Source: Floccularia luteovirens (taxonomy: Eukaryota > Basidiomycota > Agaricomycetes > Agaricales > Squamanitaceae). Taken from it: a DNA stretch of 64,000 nucleotides. The stretch is from contig VSJF01000001.1 of assembly GCA_009739215.1 (NCBI GenBank), forward strand, positions 1,860,001 to 1,924,000. The letters are read 5' to 3'. The notes beneath the pieces were generated by a model. It was not told where the DNA came from. It was given only the letters and a program-made list of their open reading frames with translations, and did not search any database. Made by a program: the position numbers and the translations under genes. Positions 22,170 to 34,703 of the stretch are shown one piece after another. Every line of letters begins with the position of its first letter. The first letter of the stretch is position 1.

Positions 22170-24197
22170 ATGGGCCACGGCAATTCTGATAAGCTCTACA
22201 TCACTCACGCTGAACACGCAGGTTACTTTGGCTCTCATTCATCGTCTTCTGGGTTCAAAGCGTATGGCACTTTCATATTCTTCAGTTCTCATCATCTCAT
22301 GACTCTTTAGGAAATCTGAAGCTCCTCATCCTGGAACAAGGACACCTTTTGACTGCTGTACACTATCTTTCCAACCGTTCACGCATCCAGTTTGTGCCAG
22401 GAATCCCGATGGTACAGGTCATGTATTCGATTTGGTCAACATAATACCTTGGTTGAAGTATGATTTTTATGGCTGTTGTAATATTGGTATCATGTACTTA
22501 CTCGATTGATAGGCAGCACAACAACAGCCACCCTATCACAAAGGAGCCTCTAGCACCTACGGACCTTATAACGCTGCACTACTCACGCAAGGAATCAACC
22601 GGAGAGATACATGACCCAATCTCATTCAAGCCATTTTCTGAACACTCTCATATCGTGGCTATTTCAACTACAAGAAACGTATACTTGGCAGAAAGCATCA
22701 AAGGTGGACGTGACTTGGTTGCAGATATACCATTCAAGAAGTCGGTTGCACTTTTTTTTTCCCACCCGCCCTCCTGATATTTTTAAAGACAGGATGTCAT
22801 TACTTTACAAAATCCTCATGGTCTACCTCCCGCATCTGTCTCATCAAACGTTGCTAGCGTATCTTCGAAAACCCTAAGCTCGGAGAAAACTGAAAAGGAA
22901 GGAACAGTAACAGTTCCAAAAGAACCCCCTGCAGTCACTGCTTTGAAATCTAAATCCTCAGTGCCATGTAAGTTATTCACTTCGGAATCCCTTCACGCGT
23001 CTCACTTGTAATGCAGGGAATGTATCACCATATTCTAATGGCATGCCGGGTGCATCCCTAACTTCGACGTCCGTGGATCCACAAGCAGCTAGCTCTAAAT
23101 TACTATGGGACGAGGTGAGTGCATACAATGAAATGTCACTACATACTAAAACTGTATACTATAGGAAGAGTTGATGTTTGAAGATATCTCCAAACCACTG
23201 AAGGGAAAGGGCAAAGAGAAAGATGTTGGAAAACGTCGTGCTTATGTCCGCGTGGTTACATCATTGGGAGGTGGAAGCCTGAATTTAGAACTATATTGTG
23301 AGAAGGTACCGACATGTGTTCTCGTGTTCTCGATAATAAATGACACCACACGTGTAGGCACCCAAAACTTGCTACAATTTCCTCATGCTTGCTAGAGCGG
23401 GTAAATATGACAACTGCCTATTCCATCGCCTTGTTCCTGGATTCATGGTATTCGCAAATTCTTACCTCTTTATATGTTATGCTAAATACACGCGATAGAT
23501 CCAGACTGGTGATCCGACAGGTACCGGTAGTGGGGGAGAATCGTACTGGGGAACACCGTTTAGAGATGAATATGACGCTAAAGGCGCAGCTAAACATGAT
23601 GAGCGCGGGGTTGTGGCGATGGCAAACAAAGGAAAAGACACGAATAGGTATGTCGTTGAGCCACGTAGATTCTACCGTACTGATTTTTGACGTAGTTCAC
23701 AGTTTTATGTGACGTTCAAAGCGACACCAAATCTAGATCAGAAACATACTGTATTTGGAAAACTCGTTGGTGGAGAGGATATTCTCAATGCACTAGAACG
23801 ACTACCTTTGAAAGACGGGACAGAGAGACCAGCTAAATCTGTTCGCATAACCCAGATTGTGATGTAAGCGCATTCAATAATTTACAAGGGATCATTCTCA
23901 TTACTTTCCAGCTATCAGGACCCGTTTGAGGAGTACAAATCTCGCCTTGCAAAGAAACTAGCGAGACGGGCAGTTGCTGAAGCTGGCCCGATCCAACCGG
24001 AAGCAGAGAAAAAAGATGATATGAACTGGTTTGGTGTTAAGGTCGGATCGACCAACCCTACCTTGACATCTGGAGAAAGTGGTGGAGTTGGTAAATATTT
24101 GAACCTCAAGAGACCTCAAGAGCCTGGAGGAACTGGTGTACAGCAGGATGCCAAGAAAAAGCGCAAAATTGGGTTCGGAGACTTTGAAGGTTGGTAA
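22170..24197 (+). CDS. U-box cyclophilin, Cyp60/PPIL2-type peptidyl-prolyl isomerase
   Basis: This family joins a U-box E3 ligase domain to a cyclophilin domain and is linked to the spliceosome. The start at 22170 reads [20 protein letters not shown], the family's usual N-terminus. Exon 2 (22311 on) gives [32 protein letters not shown] and then [20 protein letters not shown] (U-box). Next comes [20 protein letters not shown]. The cyclophilin domain starts at [20 protein letters not shown] and includes [47 protein letters not shown] and [18 protein letters not shown]. The tail is basic and ends [14 protein letters not shown] at 24197. At least seven exons. It is divergent from the PPR gene, with 102 bp between the chosen starts. 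Confidence 0.9.
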
Positions 24198-24285
24198 GGA
24201 TGTTACATTGTGTGGAGATCATTTGTTTTTTTCGAGTGTATATAGCTTACAAGCATGTATTGCAAAGATAATTATGATTAAGATG

Positions 24286-25219
24286 TTAAGCTGGGACAGG
24301 CACTTTGGAGCGAATCTCCTCTACTACTTCAGGTTCTAGAGTCCAAACTAGATGAGACAATAATTTTTGAAGTGAAATAATACCTACCCATGTGTATTTG
24401 TGTGATTGGTTTATCCGTTGGTACTGCGGGTAGGTTTATGTTTGGTATCGCCGCAGCCTCCTGAATAGCACAATTTGAATATACTCTAAATTGTTAGAAA
24501 CAGAAAATACAGACAATTTCTGCTTGAATGAGACGTAATTCTGTTTGTACGGATTCTTCATCATCCAAAGTTAAATTATTTGATAACATATCACCAAGTT
24601 CCTGGAAGATGTCATTAGAAATAAATGATGACACTATGTAGCCCAATAGTGATACTGACCCTCTGATATTCCCTTGCCTCCTGGGTTTCTTCCAGCAGTT
24701 TCTCAACACTTTCGATATTCATCTCCTTGTGGATCTCTTTGAGAACCTCATTTCCTTGCTTGAGTCCATGCAAGACAGAAACCTCAACCAACGAAAACTC
24801 TATCGTGGAAACCTGTAGTTTAGAAGATCAGTACTCAACTTTGCGCCCAGTCTAGCCCGTACAAGCTGTTCCAAGTTCTCTAACTGCTGGTCAGTCTTAA
24901 CCAAGAGGCCTTGCTGATATTTCCTCCTGCGCAAAGCAATTATTGCCCGATCCTTCTGAGAATTGGCTATATGTTGTTTAGCAATTGCCTGCTCTCTGTC
25001 TAGTATTGCTTGTATCTGCCATACTTTGTGAGCCATAGAGCATCTCTGTACGAGTGTATGCTTTCTACCTTTTTCTGGTACTGTTTGAGCTTGTCTCGTT
25101 GCAATTTAAGACTGTATAATAGCAGTTAGCGCAGAACAGATGCTGAGCAATACCCTTACGAACTCTAATATAGCACGATCTTGAGGTGTAATCTTTGGGG
25201 TCGATTGATTCGTGCCCAT
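24286..25219 (-). CDS. ESCRT-III subunit Vps20 (CHMP6)
   Basis: Vps20 nucleates Snf7 polymers on endosomes during multivesicular body formation. The start at 25219 reads MGTNQSTPKITPQDRAILD, a myristoylation-type N-terminus. The next exon gives LKLQRDKLKQYQKK; this junction requires the donor GTTCGT after TTAGA. Then IQAILDREQAIAKQHIANS, KDRAIIALRRRKYQQGLLVK and LENLEQLVSTIEF, the alpha1-alpha2 hairpin of Snf7-family proteins. Further exons read EVLKEIHKEMNIESVEKLLE and AREYQRELGDMLSN. The last exon ends VVEEIRSKVPVPA with the stop at 24286. About 210 residues, the usual size. It converges on the cyclophilin gene (88 bp apart). Confidence 0.88.
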
Positions 25220-25458
25220 TTGATAGAGAATCTCATTAAAATGACAGCATCGGGACAGAGCACATTTTATGTAGGACTGAGACCGACGCCACCGACTTAT
25301 GATGGTATTCTTACATAATGCATTTGACTCAATCAAGGTGCCGGTAAATTTGGTGGTATACTGTATGCAATTTTTTTCGAAACTATACAAGTCAAAATAT
25401 AAACTACTCTTTGTCAACATCTAACAACATGTAAAATAGCTCATTTGCTATCGCGGAA

Positions 25459-27646
25459 TCAGTTCTGGGGTTGCGGTGGCGGCTGACCGTTAACAATGGT
25501 GCTGGGTAACGGAATTGTGTAGTTTCCGAAGCAGGCCCATTGGAAATCAATTTCTTCAGTTCACGCGGGTTTTCATCGCCGCGATAAATGTTGGCAACTC
25601 GCAAAGGCCATCTTTGTTTTCCCCGCATCCGTTGACTCCATTAAGGGGTACAACACCATCATTGAGGATCCAACGAATATGGGTTGGGGTCTTTGATGCC
25701 GATGCAGGGCATGACATAACTTGTCCAATCAAGTTCGCACCAAATGGTGCGACATTATGGGACCTGTAGAACTTCAAAGTGGGTGAGCTCGATGTACGAA
25801 TAAGCAGAGGGAAAAAGGCAAACTAACCTGTTGATCCGGAATGTGATCAGTGGGAAGGGGACCTCCGTTCGTCATTGACGTGAAATTCATAGCAACTAGG
25901 ACTGCAAAAATTCAGAAAATACCAAACTTTGAAGGTCGGTTTACTTACTAGTGGATAAGATTGTATCGTGAGTTGCATCAACGTAAATTGTTTGATTCAA
26001 AGGGAATGTTATGTTGTTCGCCAATGTACCGTTCACGGAGGTGTTGAACACAGTGATGGGTTCCCCTGCAAGGCGAGCAACCAGCTCCTGCACCCAACCG
26101 GCGCCCATAGCCGCTGTAACCGGGTTTCCTGGGCCATTCGAGTACCAGAAGTTCAAAGCTGGGGAACATCATGAGTAAAATTTGAGGCACCATTGTAGGA
26201 CACACAACGCACAGCTGAAGTAATCGTAACCGTGCCATTCGTCTTCGGTGAATAGCCCACAGAACTGCGAAAAACCCAGAGCTACAGACTGAAATGATTT
26301 GTTTTCAGTTTACAAAGCTTAAAAATGTGATCACAGTTATAATACCTCATAAGCGCACAACTGTTGCATGGCAATGAGATGGGTATAGTTCAGTTGAATA
26401 CCTTGAAGGTGTGGCTGAAGACGTGCGACAGCTGGTGTTAGGTATTTCTGTGCCCAGGTGTTGCCTGCTGCAATGCCCAGGTTTCCAATGGCGTTGTTTG
26501 AATTGTTGCACGTGTCATACGGCGCCAAGGTGTTGTTTTGTCCATCGTTCTCAATGATAACGAGCTGGTGGTATTCTGATTGGTACTGGTTTACGCCGAA
26601 AAAACCTGCAGCAAAGTTCGTCCTTAATGAGATAGAGATATCAGAGTTCTGGTTCTATGATACAGAAGAGGAAATGAGACACCCACGCGGACTCGTACAT
26701 ACGGTCTGTAAATCATATGAATGTAAGAGTTTAAGATGATAAAGACATCGCACGACTCATACCTTCTGAAGTTGTACGCCAGACTGGTAGATCAGTGGCA
26801 CCTTTGAGTAGTTCACCTAGGTATCTAATGTTAGTTATTACATAAACGAAAGATGTATGTACGCCCACCATATTTCACCCGTGTTCCAACCCCCAGATCG
26901 TACCTGAAAATTATGAGACGGTGAATTTTCGTATACTATGATCGCTTACATCTGCTTGCGGCCGAAAGGTGTCAAAATCTCAGCACCAAGCTTGTATGTC
27001 CAAGTGTTTAGGAAACTCAGTGGGCCAGAGGCACCAAAGGTAGACTGTTTTACGGCATTCTGGACAGAAGCGGCAAATGCAGCCGGTGCTGCACCACTTC
27101 CGGGGTACCTAGCACCGTGACGGTGGATCAAGTGAACTTGGGTCAATTCACATTCAGTTGGGATGATAGGGGAAGCATCAGGTAGTCCGAATGATTCGTT
27201 TGCGCTGACGGATTGCCAGGGTGAAAGGTTTCCGAAGTGATGAAGAACATCAAATTCGGTACTGTTTGAATCAACAGAATCGGGTTTGACAAGAGGGTAG
27301 AAGTCAACATTGCGGGCGAAGGTAGGAGCAGTTGCAATCGCCTGTGCTTCGTCACCAGCTATTAACCGAATTATTAGTAAGATTATTTCATAAGTCTTCG
27401 GAAATACATACTAGGGGTGGGACCTGGGAATCCAACCACACTGGCGTCAGGGAAATTATCATCCGTAGCCGTTGCGGTCACTCCTGGGGGTGGAAATACA
27501 AATGACTGGGCAGCTCCAGCAAATTGGGATGGCAGCTGTGTTGCAGAACTTGAACTCGAAGTTTGTGCATTGACTGTTACTTGGAAGAGAGAAAGAGCAA
27601 CAATGACACGGCGTAAGTAAGCCATGGCGAACCCACGGATCCTCAT
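25459..27646 (-). CDS. Secreted histidine acid phosphatase (phytase-like), possible frameshift near the C-terminus
   Basis: Histidine acid phosphatases hydrolyse phosphomonoesters such as phytate outside the cell. A signal peptide is present (MAYLRRVIVALSLFQVTVNA; ATG at 27625, or seven residues earlier at 27646). The catalytic motif is LIHRHGARYPGSG. The second half has the proton-donor motif YVDATHDTI. Cys residues and Asn-linked sites (NNTLAPYDTCNNSNN, FNTSVNGTLANNITF) fit a secreted glycoprotein. About nine exons give some 530 residues. Near 25553 the frame meets a stop after AAMKTRVN. Skipping one base reads on as EEIDFQWACFGNYTIPLPST and ends PPPQPQN at 25459, which looks like the true C-terminus. 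The span given here includes that extension. It lies 239 bp upstream of Vps20, same strand. Confidence 0.85.
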
Positions 27647-28851
27647 ACCAATTACGCGCTGTATTTATACTGAATCCCAGGTGCAAGGCCGTAAGGTAGT
27701 TCCGATGAACGAGCGAGTTTACCATCGGACAATGGAGATCCATCGGTGAGAATAGGTTGGAGCTTTGGATATTCCCCATGTGGAATATATAATGGATTAT
27801 CTCCACTAGTACCCTAAACGATAGCTAGCTAAGAACACTGTTCGCAAAGCTGAACGAAATTTTTCACTTGTTGTATGTAAGAGCAAAGGCGCAGAAGATG
27901 TACTGTGTTACTGCCAAGAGTGAATGGAGAAGGTTATCCACAGTAACTCTTCTAGCGCGGATGTTTGGTAGAGAAAGGCGAGCGTCTAAGAGAATGATTG
28001 TGGAGGTGACGAACGTGTTAGGGACGGTGGATTAAGCACATGTTACCACAAACGCGGAATCCCATATCGGTTAATTCACTTACATAGAACCCTTACGTTC
28101 TCTAAATTTAATGTGTACATTTTCCAGCGATCAGGAATTGCTGTCGGTAGTCGCTATGCACTTCTATAATTATTTGTTTTTGCGATACATCCCCACTGTG
28201 CTTGCGCCACATGCAACATATCAGACAATGAGGGCTCATTTTGCATGTGTGTCGGTATATATATCAGCTCAACACGCAATTTACTACTTCTTTTTACTGA
28301 AAAGTAGGTTCTGAAATTTTGAAAGCTAATAAGTAAATTTGAGTGTGTCGACATAACTGGTATGGAACGTACCAATGCGCTTGCGATCTTTATCTTCACA
28401 TACTTTATTTTCAATCCAATGCTGCATTGTCTGATCTAGAATGAATAAACGTTCGCAACCGTGGTTATTGAAACGTGCCCAGGCGTGTCATGGTTGGGGT
28501 TTCATCGTTCACTTACTGCGGTTTTGTCAAGTCTGGCCTATACTTAGTACCTCAACAGCAAAAGAAGGGAGACATATGATATGATGCAGGTTTTGGCGCA
28601 TGTGAACCTGCACCCACATGTCCATTTACGTGATTGTGTTCTTGGGGAGATCTGCATGAGAAGAAAATCATAATTCGTAGTGTGCCTACAATTTACAAGG
28701 ACGTGAGACGATATATGTGAAGGGTGGAAGCCGGGAAGTTTGTCAAAGATTGGAATATTGAATTGTCTAAAAGTGACAGGATCTCTAGGCGCTTCGGTTT
28801 AACTCAGGGTCGAGTCGTTGGGAATGTCACTGTTAGACTCTGCATTTGCAA
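27647..28851. other. Intergenic, about 1.2 kb, nothing recognised
   Basis: This is the widest gene-free interval. It lies between the divergent phosphatase and PP2C genes and must hold both promoters. Short ORFs on both strands at 28111-28414 lack recognisable content. No tRNA, repeat or transposon remnant was seen by eye. Confidence 0.5.
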
Positions 28852-30538
28852 ATGGCTTTGAGAATATTGCGTCCCAACAGAACTATCATCCCTTCCCCAA
28901 TATCGAGGAAAGTCGTTGCATATCATGATTATGTACGAATTGCCGCGCAAGGTACATGTCTCCTGACGAGCTGTCACTGTGCCTCAAATCTGATTTCTCA
29001 AAGGTCGTACCATAAGGGTTCCCCTCCTGTCTCCAAAAGTTATAGGTGTAGCAAATTCTCGGGGAAACAGGAGGTACGTGGTGACTTATTGTACTCGCCA
29101 TCATTCCTGATATATTTTCCCAGTCACCAAGAAGATTTCTATGCATATGCTACGTTGTCTTTGGATCCAGAAGAGCTTCGTTTGAGTGTCCAAAAGACTC
29201 ATGGCATTGATTGGGATCCTGATATAGTTGGTCACCCACTTGCTCGACAAGTGTTATTCGTAGGCATATATGATGGGTTCACATCTCTTCATTCTCAATT
29301 GAGGCATCGTGCGTCTTACTCGGCTGTATAGTCACGGAGGGTCTGCAGTTTCCCAATACCTTCGCCAAGAGTTGCATGGGCTGTTCGAATCTGTGGACAA
29401 GAGGTCGATACCTGAACTTTTTTCATGGATAAAAGAAATTGGGGGCTACTTCAAGCGCTTCAAAGGTGGTGCTATGACACCTTGGATCGAACATTCTGAT
29501 AGTGCTGCAGATATTGTGATGGATTTAGAGGCTCGTGCAACCCAAGCTTTCTTTGAAGTGAGTCTTTTGCTTTCCATCGTGACTCTCACTTCATGTTACT
29601 TGCCAGGTGGATAGGAACCTTTTCTATGACGAAGTCGCACAGACATGCGGCGCGACTGCTTCTGTTGCAATATTTCATTCACTCGATGCCCCTGCAACGC
29701 CTTTCTTTTCAGCCCAAAAGCTTTCTCTTACTGTTGCTCATTGCGGGTTCGTGTCCAGCTCGTAACATCCCAGGCAGAAGTTGATTTTACCTGGATCCAG
29801 TGACACAAGAGTATTACTTTGCTCGACAAAAGGCGGAGAAGTGCACCCTATGACGGAAAATCATCATGCTGATGCCCGCGTTGAGAGTATCCGGCTACGG
29901 CGTATGATGGGCTCTTCACTCATTACCGATTCTTTCGGAGAATCACGGTTGGTTCATTTCCCCCCCTTCTGCTCACTTGATTCCATTGTTATAACAGGTG
30001 GATGGGAGCACTTGTCAACACGCGGTGGTAAGTTTGGTTAATATATATTTAATTCTTAATTATCTATTTTGCATCTAGTTTAGGAGACCTGAGATATAAG
30101 AGATTCGGGGTTACACCAGAGCCGGAAGTTCGGACTAAGCTGCTTGATGGTACGCAATGACAGGAGTCTGAATCGCTATGTTGTTGATTACCAATCTAGG
30201 CAATGATTGGGCATACGCCGTCCTAGTTTCTGATGGTGTTTCTTCGATGCTCTCTGATGAGGAGGTCGTCGACCTTGCAAGGGATGCGCCTGACCCAAAA
30301 TCAGCTGCACAGCGTATACTAAGATTTGCAGAAGAATTGGGCGGAGATGATAATGCTACGGCAATCGTCGTTCCCCTTGCTGGGTGGGGCAAGATACAGG
30401 GACCAGACAAAACAAAAGATCTCAGAGAATATAGACGACGTCAAGCGGGTGAGTGCCTGAGCAATTGTATATTGTTATAAGAAATACGCTTTCTGACGCT
30501 TGTACAAAGTGGGAAGCGAACGGCAGCGCCGCATGTGA
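28852..30538 (+). CDS. PP2C-family (PPM) protein phosphatase, probably mitochondrial
   Basis: PP2C enzymes are metal-dependent Ser/Thr phosphatases. The start MALRILRPNRTIIPSPISRK (ATG at 28852) is Arg-rich and targeting-like. Motifs in order: LFVGIYDGHGGS (metal Asp plus the Gly-His-Gly-Gly loop, restored across an intron), QTCGATASVAIFHS, LTVAHCGDTRVLLCS, MTENHHADARVESIRL, FGDLRYKRFGVTPEPEV, YAVLVSDGVSSMLSDEE and ELGGDDNATAIVVPL (the final metal Asp). It ends GSERQRRM at 30538. About seven exons, about 450 residues. The divergent loop sequences recall the mitochondrial Ptc6-like group, but I cannot confirm this. It converges on the gamma-glutamyltransferase gene with 37 bp between stops. 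Confidence 0.85.
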
Positions 30539-30575
30539 ATGCTGAGGTGGTCACTAAGATTACTACCCCTCGCGA

Positions 30576-33217
30576 TTATATCTGGGCTGCAGCATGACCA
30601 TCTGCGCGAGGGTCAGAACCTGCTGCCCAAACCGTTCTACCAGATACATCCACTATTTTTTGAATGACCTGACCACGACCCATCATCCCACGCTTGAAGC
30701 CAGAAACAATCCTTGCATCATGACCCATTTCTGCTAATCGTTAGTGCAAAATAAAGTAAGGGGGTCTACAACACTTACTTTTGAGCGTCTCGATAGTTTC
30801 AGCGGAAATTCCCTCTTCGAAGTATACCTCACTATTTATATCTCCTGCAGGTGCTGTGCCTTCGCTTTCTGTTTCCGGACTACCAGCAGATATACAGAAG
30901 CGAGGTGCGTCGAGTGCTGCTTGAGCAGTATAACCACGTAGTATGTTCAGAAGGACTTGTATGTGACCTTGCGGCTTTTTAACGTTTAGTACAATTACTA
31001 GTTATAAGCATATTTATTACTGTACCTGCATATAGCCACCCATTACTCCATAACTTAGAAATAGTTCATCTCCCCTTGTTGCGAGAGCTGGGATGATAGT
31101 GTGATATGGTCGCTTTCCTCCCTGAAAGGAACGCATGAATATGTCATTATAAAAACACGAATGAAGATGTGATCGCTAACCTTCAACGCATTGGGATGTT
31201 TAGGATCTAGCAAAAAACCGTTTCCACGATTTTGCAGGGTAAAACCGCACCCCTTGGGGATTGCTTTGGGCAACATATATCAATTTCAAAACTTCTAAAA
31301 TCAAACTGTCCATACCGCCTGTACCGAAACCTGCAGATCTCATGGGTTATAGTGTGCTAAACAAATCAGTGTAAGGATTGACAAACCAGCATAATTACTC
31401 TGGATATAGCTGCAAGCATTGCCCCATTGGTCAGTCACTGTTACGAGTGATCAGATATATGTAGCATTCTACAGGAAACAGACAAACCAGAGAAGTAAAC
31501 TGTGTCGGAGGAGTTCATCGGGTTTCCCTGAATAGTGAGACCATGATCAAGCAGAGAAAATCCAAGCGTTGACCAGCTTACATGAACGACTGGTGTAGCA
31601 TTAACAGGATTGAATAGTTTAGCACGAGAAGTCAGATATTCCTGAAATCATGCTAAGGTTCAGCAAGACATATAAAATTCGAACAGATAGCATGCCTTGC
31701 TTAATAGCTTCTCCACTGGGACGGGTTCAACATCTGGGTCCGCAACATACCATTGGCTGTCTGCGAATGCGAGGCTATAATATATATTTGTCAGCCGCGT
31801 CTCTCCATGAATTATAAACAAGACCCACCGAAGGGCTTCAATGAGAATATGAAGGTATTCTGGGGAATTGTGGTCCATTTCGAGTAAAGGCTTAACGATC
31901 CCTTGCTCCTGTAGGCTCTCGATTATTCCGAGGGCAATCAACGCAGTGATCCCTATACATCATAATCATTGGAAGCTTAGATAGCTAAACTGTCTTAAAA
32001 AAGATACTAACCTTGTCCATTTGGTGGACACTAATAATTGCTAACATCAATGATCGCTCGAGCCTGGTTTTTTGGAGACTTACTTCATATAAAGTGACTT
32101 CGCCTGCGTACGTGTATTTTATAGGCTCAACAAATGAGGAAGTGTGTTTTGCAAGGTCCTCCATTTCCATTACTCCGCCTTTGCTCTGTATGACATCAAC
32201 AATAGCTTGTGCAACTCGACCCTTGTAAAAGCCGTCTTTGCCATGCTTGACAAGTTCACGGAAGGTTTTGCCAAGGTTTGTCAGTGTAATGATTTGACCT
32301 GGAAGAGGTGCTTTCCCATTAAGGAGCATTTCATCTCCATTCGGCGACGCATTCTTTAAGAGGTTCTATTCCAGAACTGTTACCCTATGCATCTTCACCA
32401 GATACATGCATCACAAACCTCAGATCGTTGGTACTAAAACAAGGGCTTGAGCATGTGTAGGAAGCAAAAAACGAATCATCCTACCGAATAACTATGTATC
32501 TCCGATACTGGGACACTAATAATGTTGAGATGGTTGGAGGGCCATGGGGTCATAATCACTCACCCATTTTCTGCAAGAGATATAGCTGGCGCGAAGACAT
32601 CAGCAACAGTTACATTTCCGCTTCCGAATTGTTCAATAGTATCAATCCAAGCAGCCGCAGCGCCTTCGTTCTTAAGTGAGTAACGCTAGAGTGAAATTGC
32701 AGAAGCACAGACCTGGGACAGTCACAGAGTTAAGATCGTGCAACGGAATGCGACCAGAGAATCCACGTTGTTTTGCATAATCAATGGTCAACTTTTCGGG
32801 TGCACGACCAGAACCGTTGATAGCCTTAACTTTTTTGGTCGAGACATCATAGAAAAGGCAGAATGCATCTCTGATTGTCATTAGTAACGGGACAACGAAT
32901 GTTGAAAATAAGAAACATAAGCTCACCCTCCAATTCCACAACAACTTGGTTCGGTTACATTCAAAGCCGCCGATGTTGCGACGGCCGCGTCCGCTAAACG
33001 ACAACTCAACACTTGTTTAAACAACAATTTGAATAGTTTACATACCGGCGTTTCCTCCCATTCTCAGAATTTCCAGTCCAGCCGCAGTCGCCAGGGGCTG
33101 AGAAGAAGACACGATCCCTTTTGTTCCATAGACTACGGACCTCCGACTAGGAAAGCGCTGGAGAACTAGTTCTGGGGCATTGACCTTGGACCAATCAATC
33201 TTTACGGGAGATGGCAT
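30576..33217 (-). CDS. Gamma-glutamyltransferase family protein
   Basis: The family cleaves or transfers the gamma-glutamyl group of glutathione and is autoprocessed at a Thr. The start [20 protein letters not shown] (33217) shows no signal peptide, so a cytosolic or atypical location is inferred. The large-subunit part has [57 protein letters not shown] and [16 protein letters not shown]. The cleavage region reads [19 protein letters not shown], the Thr after Asp being the expected nucleophile. It is followed by [18 protein letters not shown] and [19 protein letters not shown], and the protein ends [14 protein letters not shown]. About 590 residues in at least a dozen exons, one of 15 nt (32419-32433). 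It resembles the bacterial YwrD-like branch more than secreted GGT, judged from memory. Confidence 0.86.
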
Positions 33218-33510
33218 TGCGTTATGAATTGTAATAACAGTGGGAACGAAGTGGCCATTGGATGTTCAAGATGTGCTTAATTATATCATGCGGAAGGTTT
33301 GCCATACGGGATCCCGTGTAGATGTGGAGAGCATGGTACGCATGGGTGTTTACCATGACCCGAACCAATAGCAGATATTCTAATCTTTGAGAACTTGGGA
33401 CTTGGAACTCCTGTGAAAAATCTGATAAGATTCATGATACTTGTCAAATCAAGCTCAAGCTTTCTAACACCAGATTCTTGGTAAACAGATCTACATCGCC
33501 TTTTCTTCAC

Positions 33511-34076
33511 ATGTCCCTAGCTGTCAAGTTACAACAGACTTCAGTACAGTTTCAAAAACTGCAAGAAGATCTTTCCAAAATTGTTGATGCTCGGCAGAAA
33601 CTCGATGCACAATTATCCGAAAATGAGTTGGTGAAAAAGGTACGCTATGGTTCAATCTTAATTCGCACAATCAATAATGGTCATCTATAGGAATTCACTC
33701 AATTGAAGCCTGAAAACATCGTTTACAAGCAGATTGGACCCGTTCTCGTGAAGCAGGATCAGTCAGAAGCGAAGAGCAATGTCGAAACACGTTTGGAATT
33801 CATTCGGGGAGAAATGTCAGTTATCGTATTTCTATTTCTAACAACCCAAAGTCACATACATAATGCTTGTAGAAAACGTGTCGAAGGACAGATAAAGGAG
33901 ATTCAGGCGAAACAAGAAAAGAAAAGAGAAGAAGTGAGCTGAGTCCCTCACACGAGCTACCGTTTTCATTGACCGGGCTGCATATTAATCTCTTTTTCTA
34001 GCTCCTAGAAATTCAAACAGCAATCCAAAAAGACCAACAAGCTCCTAATCCAAAAACAGCACAGCTAGCGGTCTAA
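33511..34076 (+). CDS. Prefoldin subunit 6 (Yke2/PFDN6)
   Basis: Prefoldin delivers unfolded actin and tubulin to the CCT chaperonin. This is a beta-type subunit. Four exons encode about 129 residues. The start is MSLAVKLQQTSVQFQKLQED (33511; the upstream in-frame TTG at 33478 is not needed). The first helix is followed by the hairpin region with FTQLKPENIVYKQIGPVLVK. The second coiled-coil helix runs from NVETRLEFIRGE to GQIKEIQAKQEKKREE and ends PNPKTAQLAV. The stop ends at 34076. It is divergent from the GGT gene (293 bp) and convergent with mitochondrial uS17 (73 bp). Confidence 0.92.
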
Positions 34077-34149
34077 CGATTTAGGCACATGGTGGCATTA
34101 GGATTGCTCTGACCCCGCTGTACTATATATTCGTGTAATCTACATCTTG

Positions 34150-34558
34150 TTATGTTGACAGTGAAGGTGCAGCTGTATCAGCCTTTTGCGCGCGAGCCAG
34201 CTCCCTCTCTGTTTCGGGACTTTTCAGAATTCGTTCGAGTGTGAATCGCTTCATTGCAGAGACTGGTGGGCAGTTACGGATACACACGTAGTCCTGCATA
34301 CGGAGTTCTACGAAGGCTCTCAGTACCATTATATATATACCACCGTTAAACTTACTATTCCATTCGTCGTGCACAAGAAACCTCTTACTCCTCTCGATTC
34401 GCTGTAGGTTTGTGAACAACCAAAACAACTCGACCAGTGTTTGGTGTCCTTACCTTGCCGGTTAATTTGTGTGTGACCCAACGCGACACAGTGACTGTAG
34501 CAGTTTTGTTCATACTGCCAACCTTGGTTACAGTTCCAATAAATGACATGGGTGGCAT
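34150..34558 (-). CDS. Mitochondrial small ribosomal subunit protein uS17m
   Basis: uS17 binds 16S-like rRNA in the body of the small subunit. Start MPPMSFIGTVTKVGSMNKTA (34558). The first exon continues TVTVSRWVTHKLTGK and is spliced over a 52-nt intron (about 34406-34457) to RIERSKRFLVHDEWN, restoring the conserved HKxxxKxxxRSKRFLVHDE pattern. The last exon gives MQDYVCIRNCPPVSAMKRFT, the conserved oligonucleotide-binding-fold end, and a mitochondrial-type extension to 34150. About 110 residues. Reading through the first intron gives a false tail. It is head to head with the WD40 gene, 145 bp apart. Confidence 0.87.
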
Positions 34559-34703
34559 GGTGGTCGGAGGCTTGAAGGGAACACAGTTTTCAACCAAGTC
34601 CCTGACAAAAGTTGAATATGGAACGTGGGAAACTTTTGATTGACCAAAGTTATCTTATTTCATTGGACAAATTCAAGTTCATTCAAGTGCGTGTATACAA
34701 GTT

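Noticed and set aside
27647..28851. Possible transposon remnant in the widest intergenic gap
   Set aside because: No terminal repeats, target duplication or transposase-like ORF could be found by eye.
34385..34457. Tail of the uS17m first ORF (VRTPNTGRVVLVV...)
   Set aside because: It is intron read-through; splicing 52 nt gives the conserved KRxxRSKRFLVHDE sequence.
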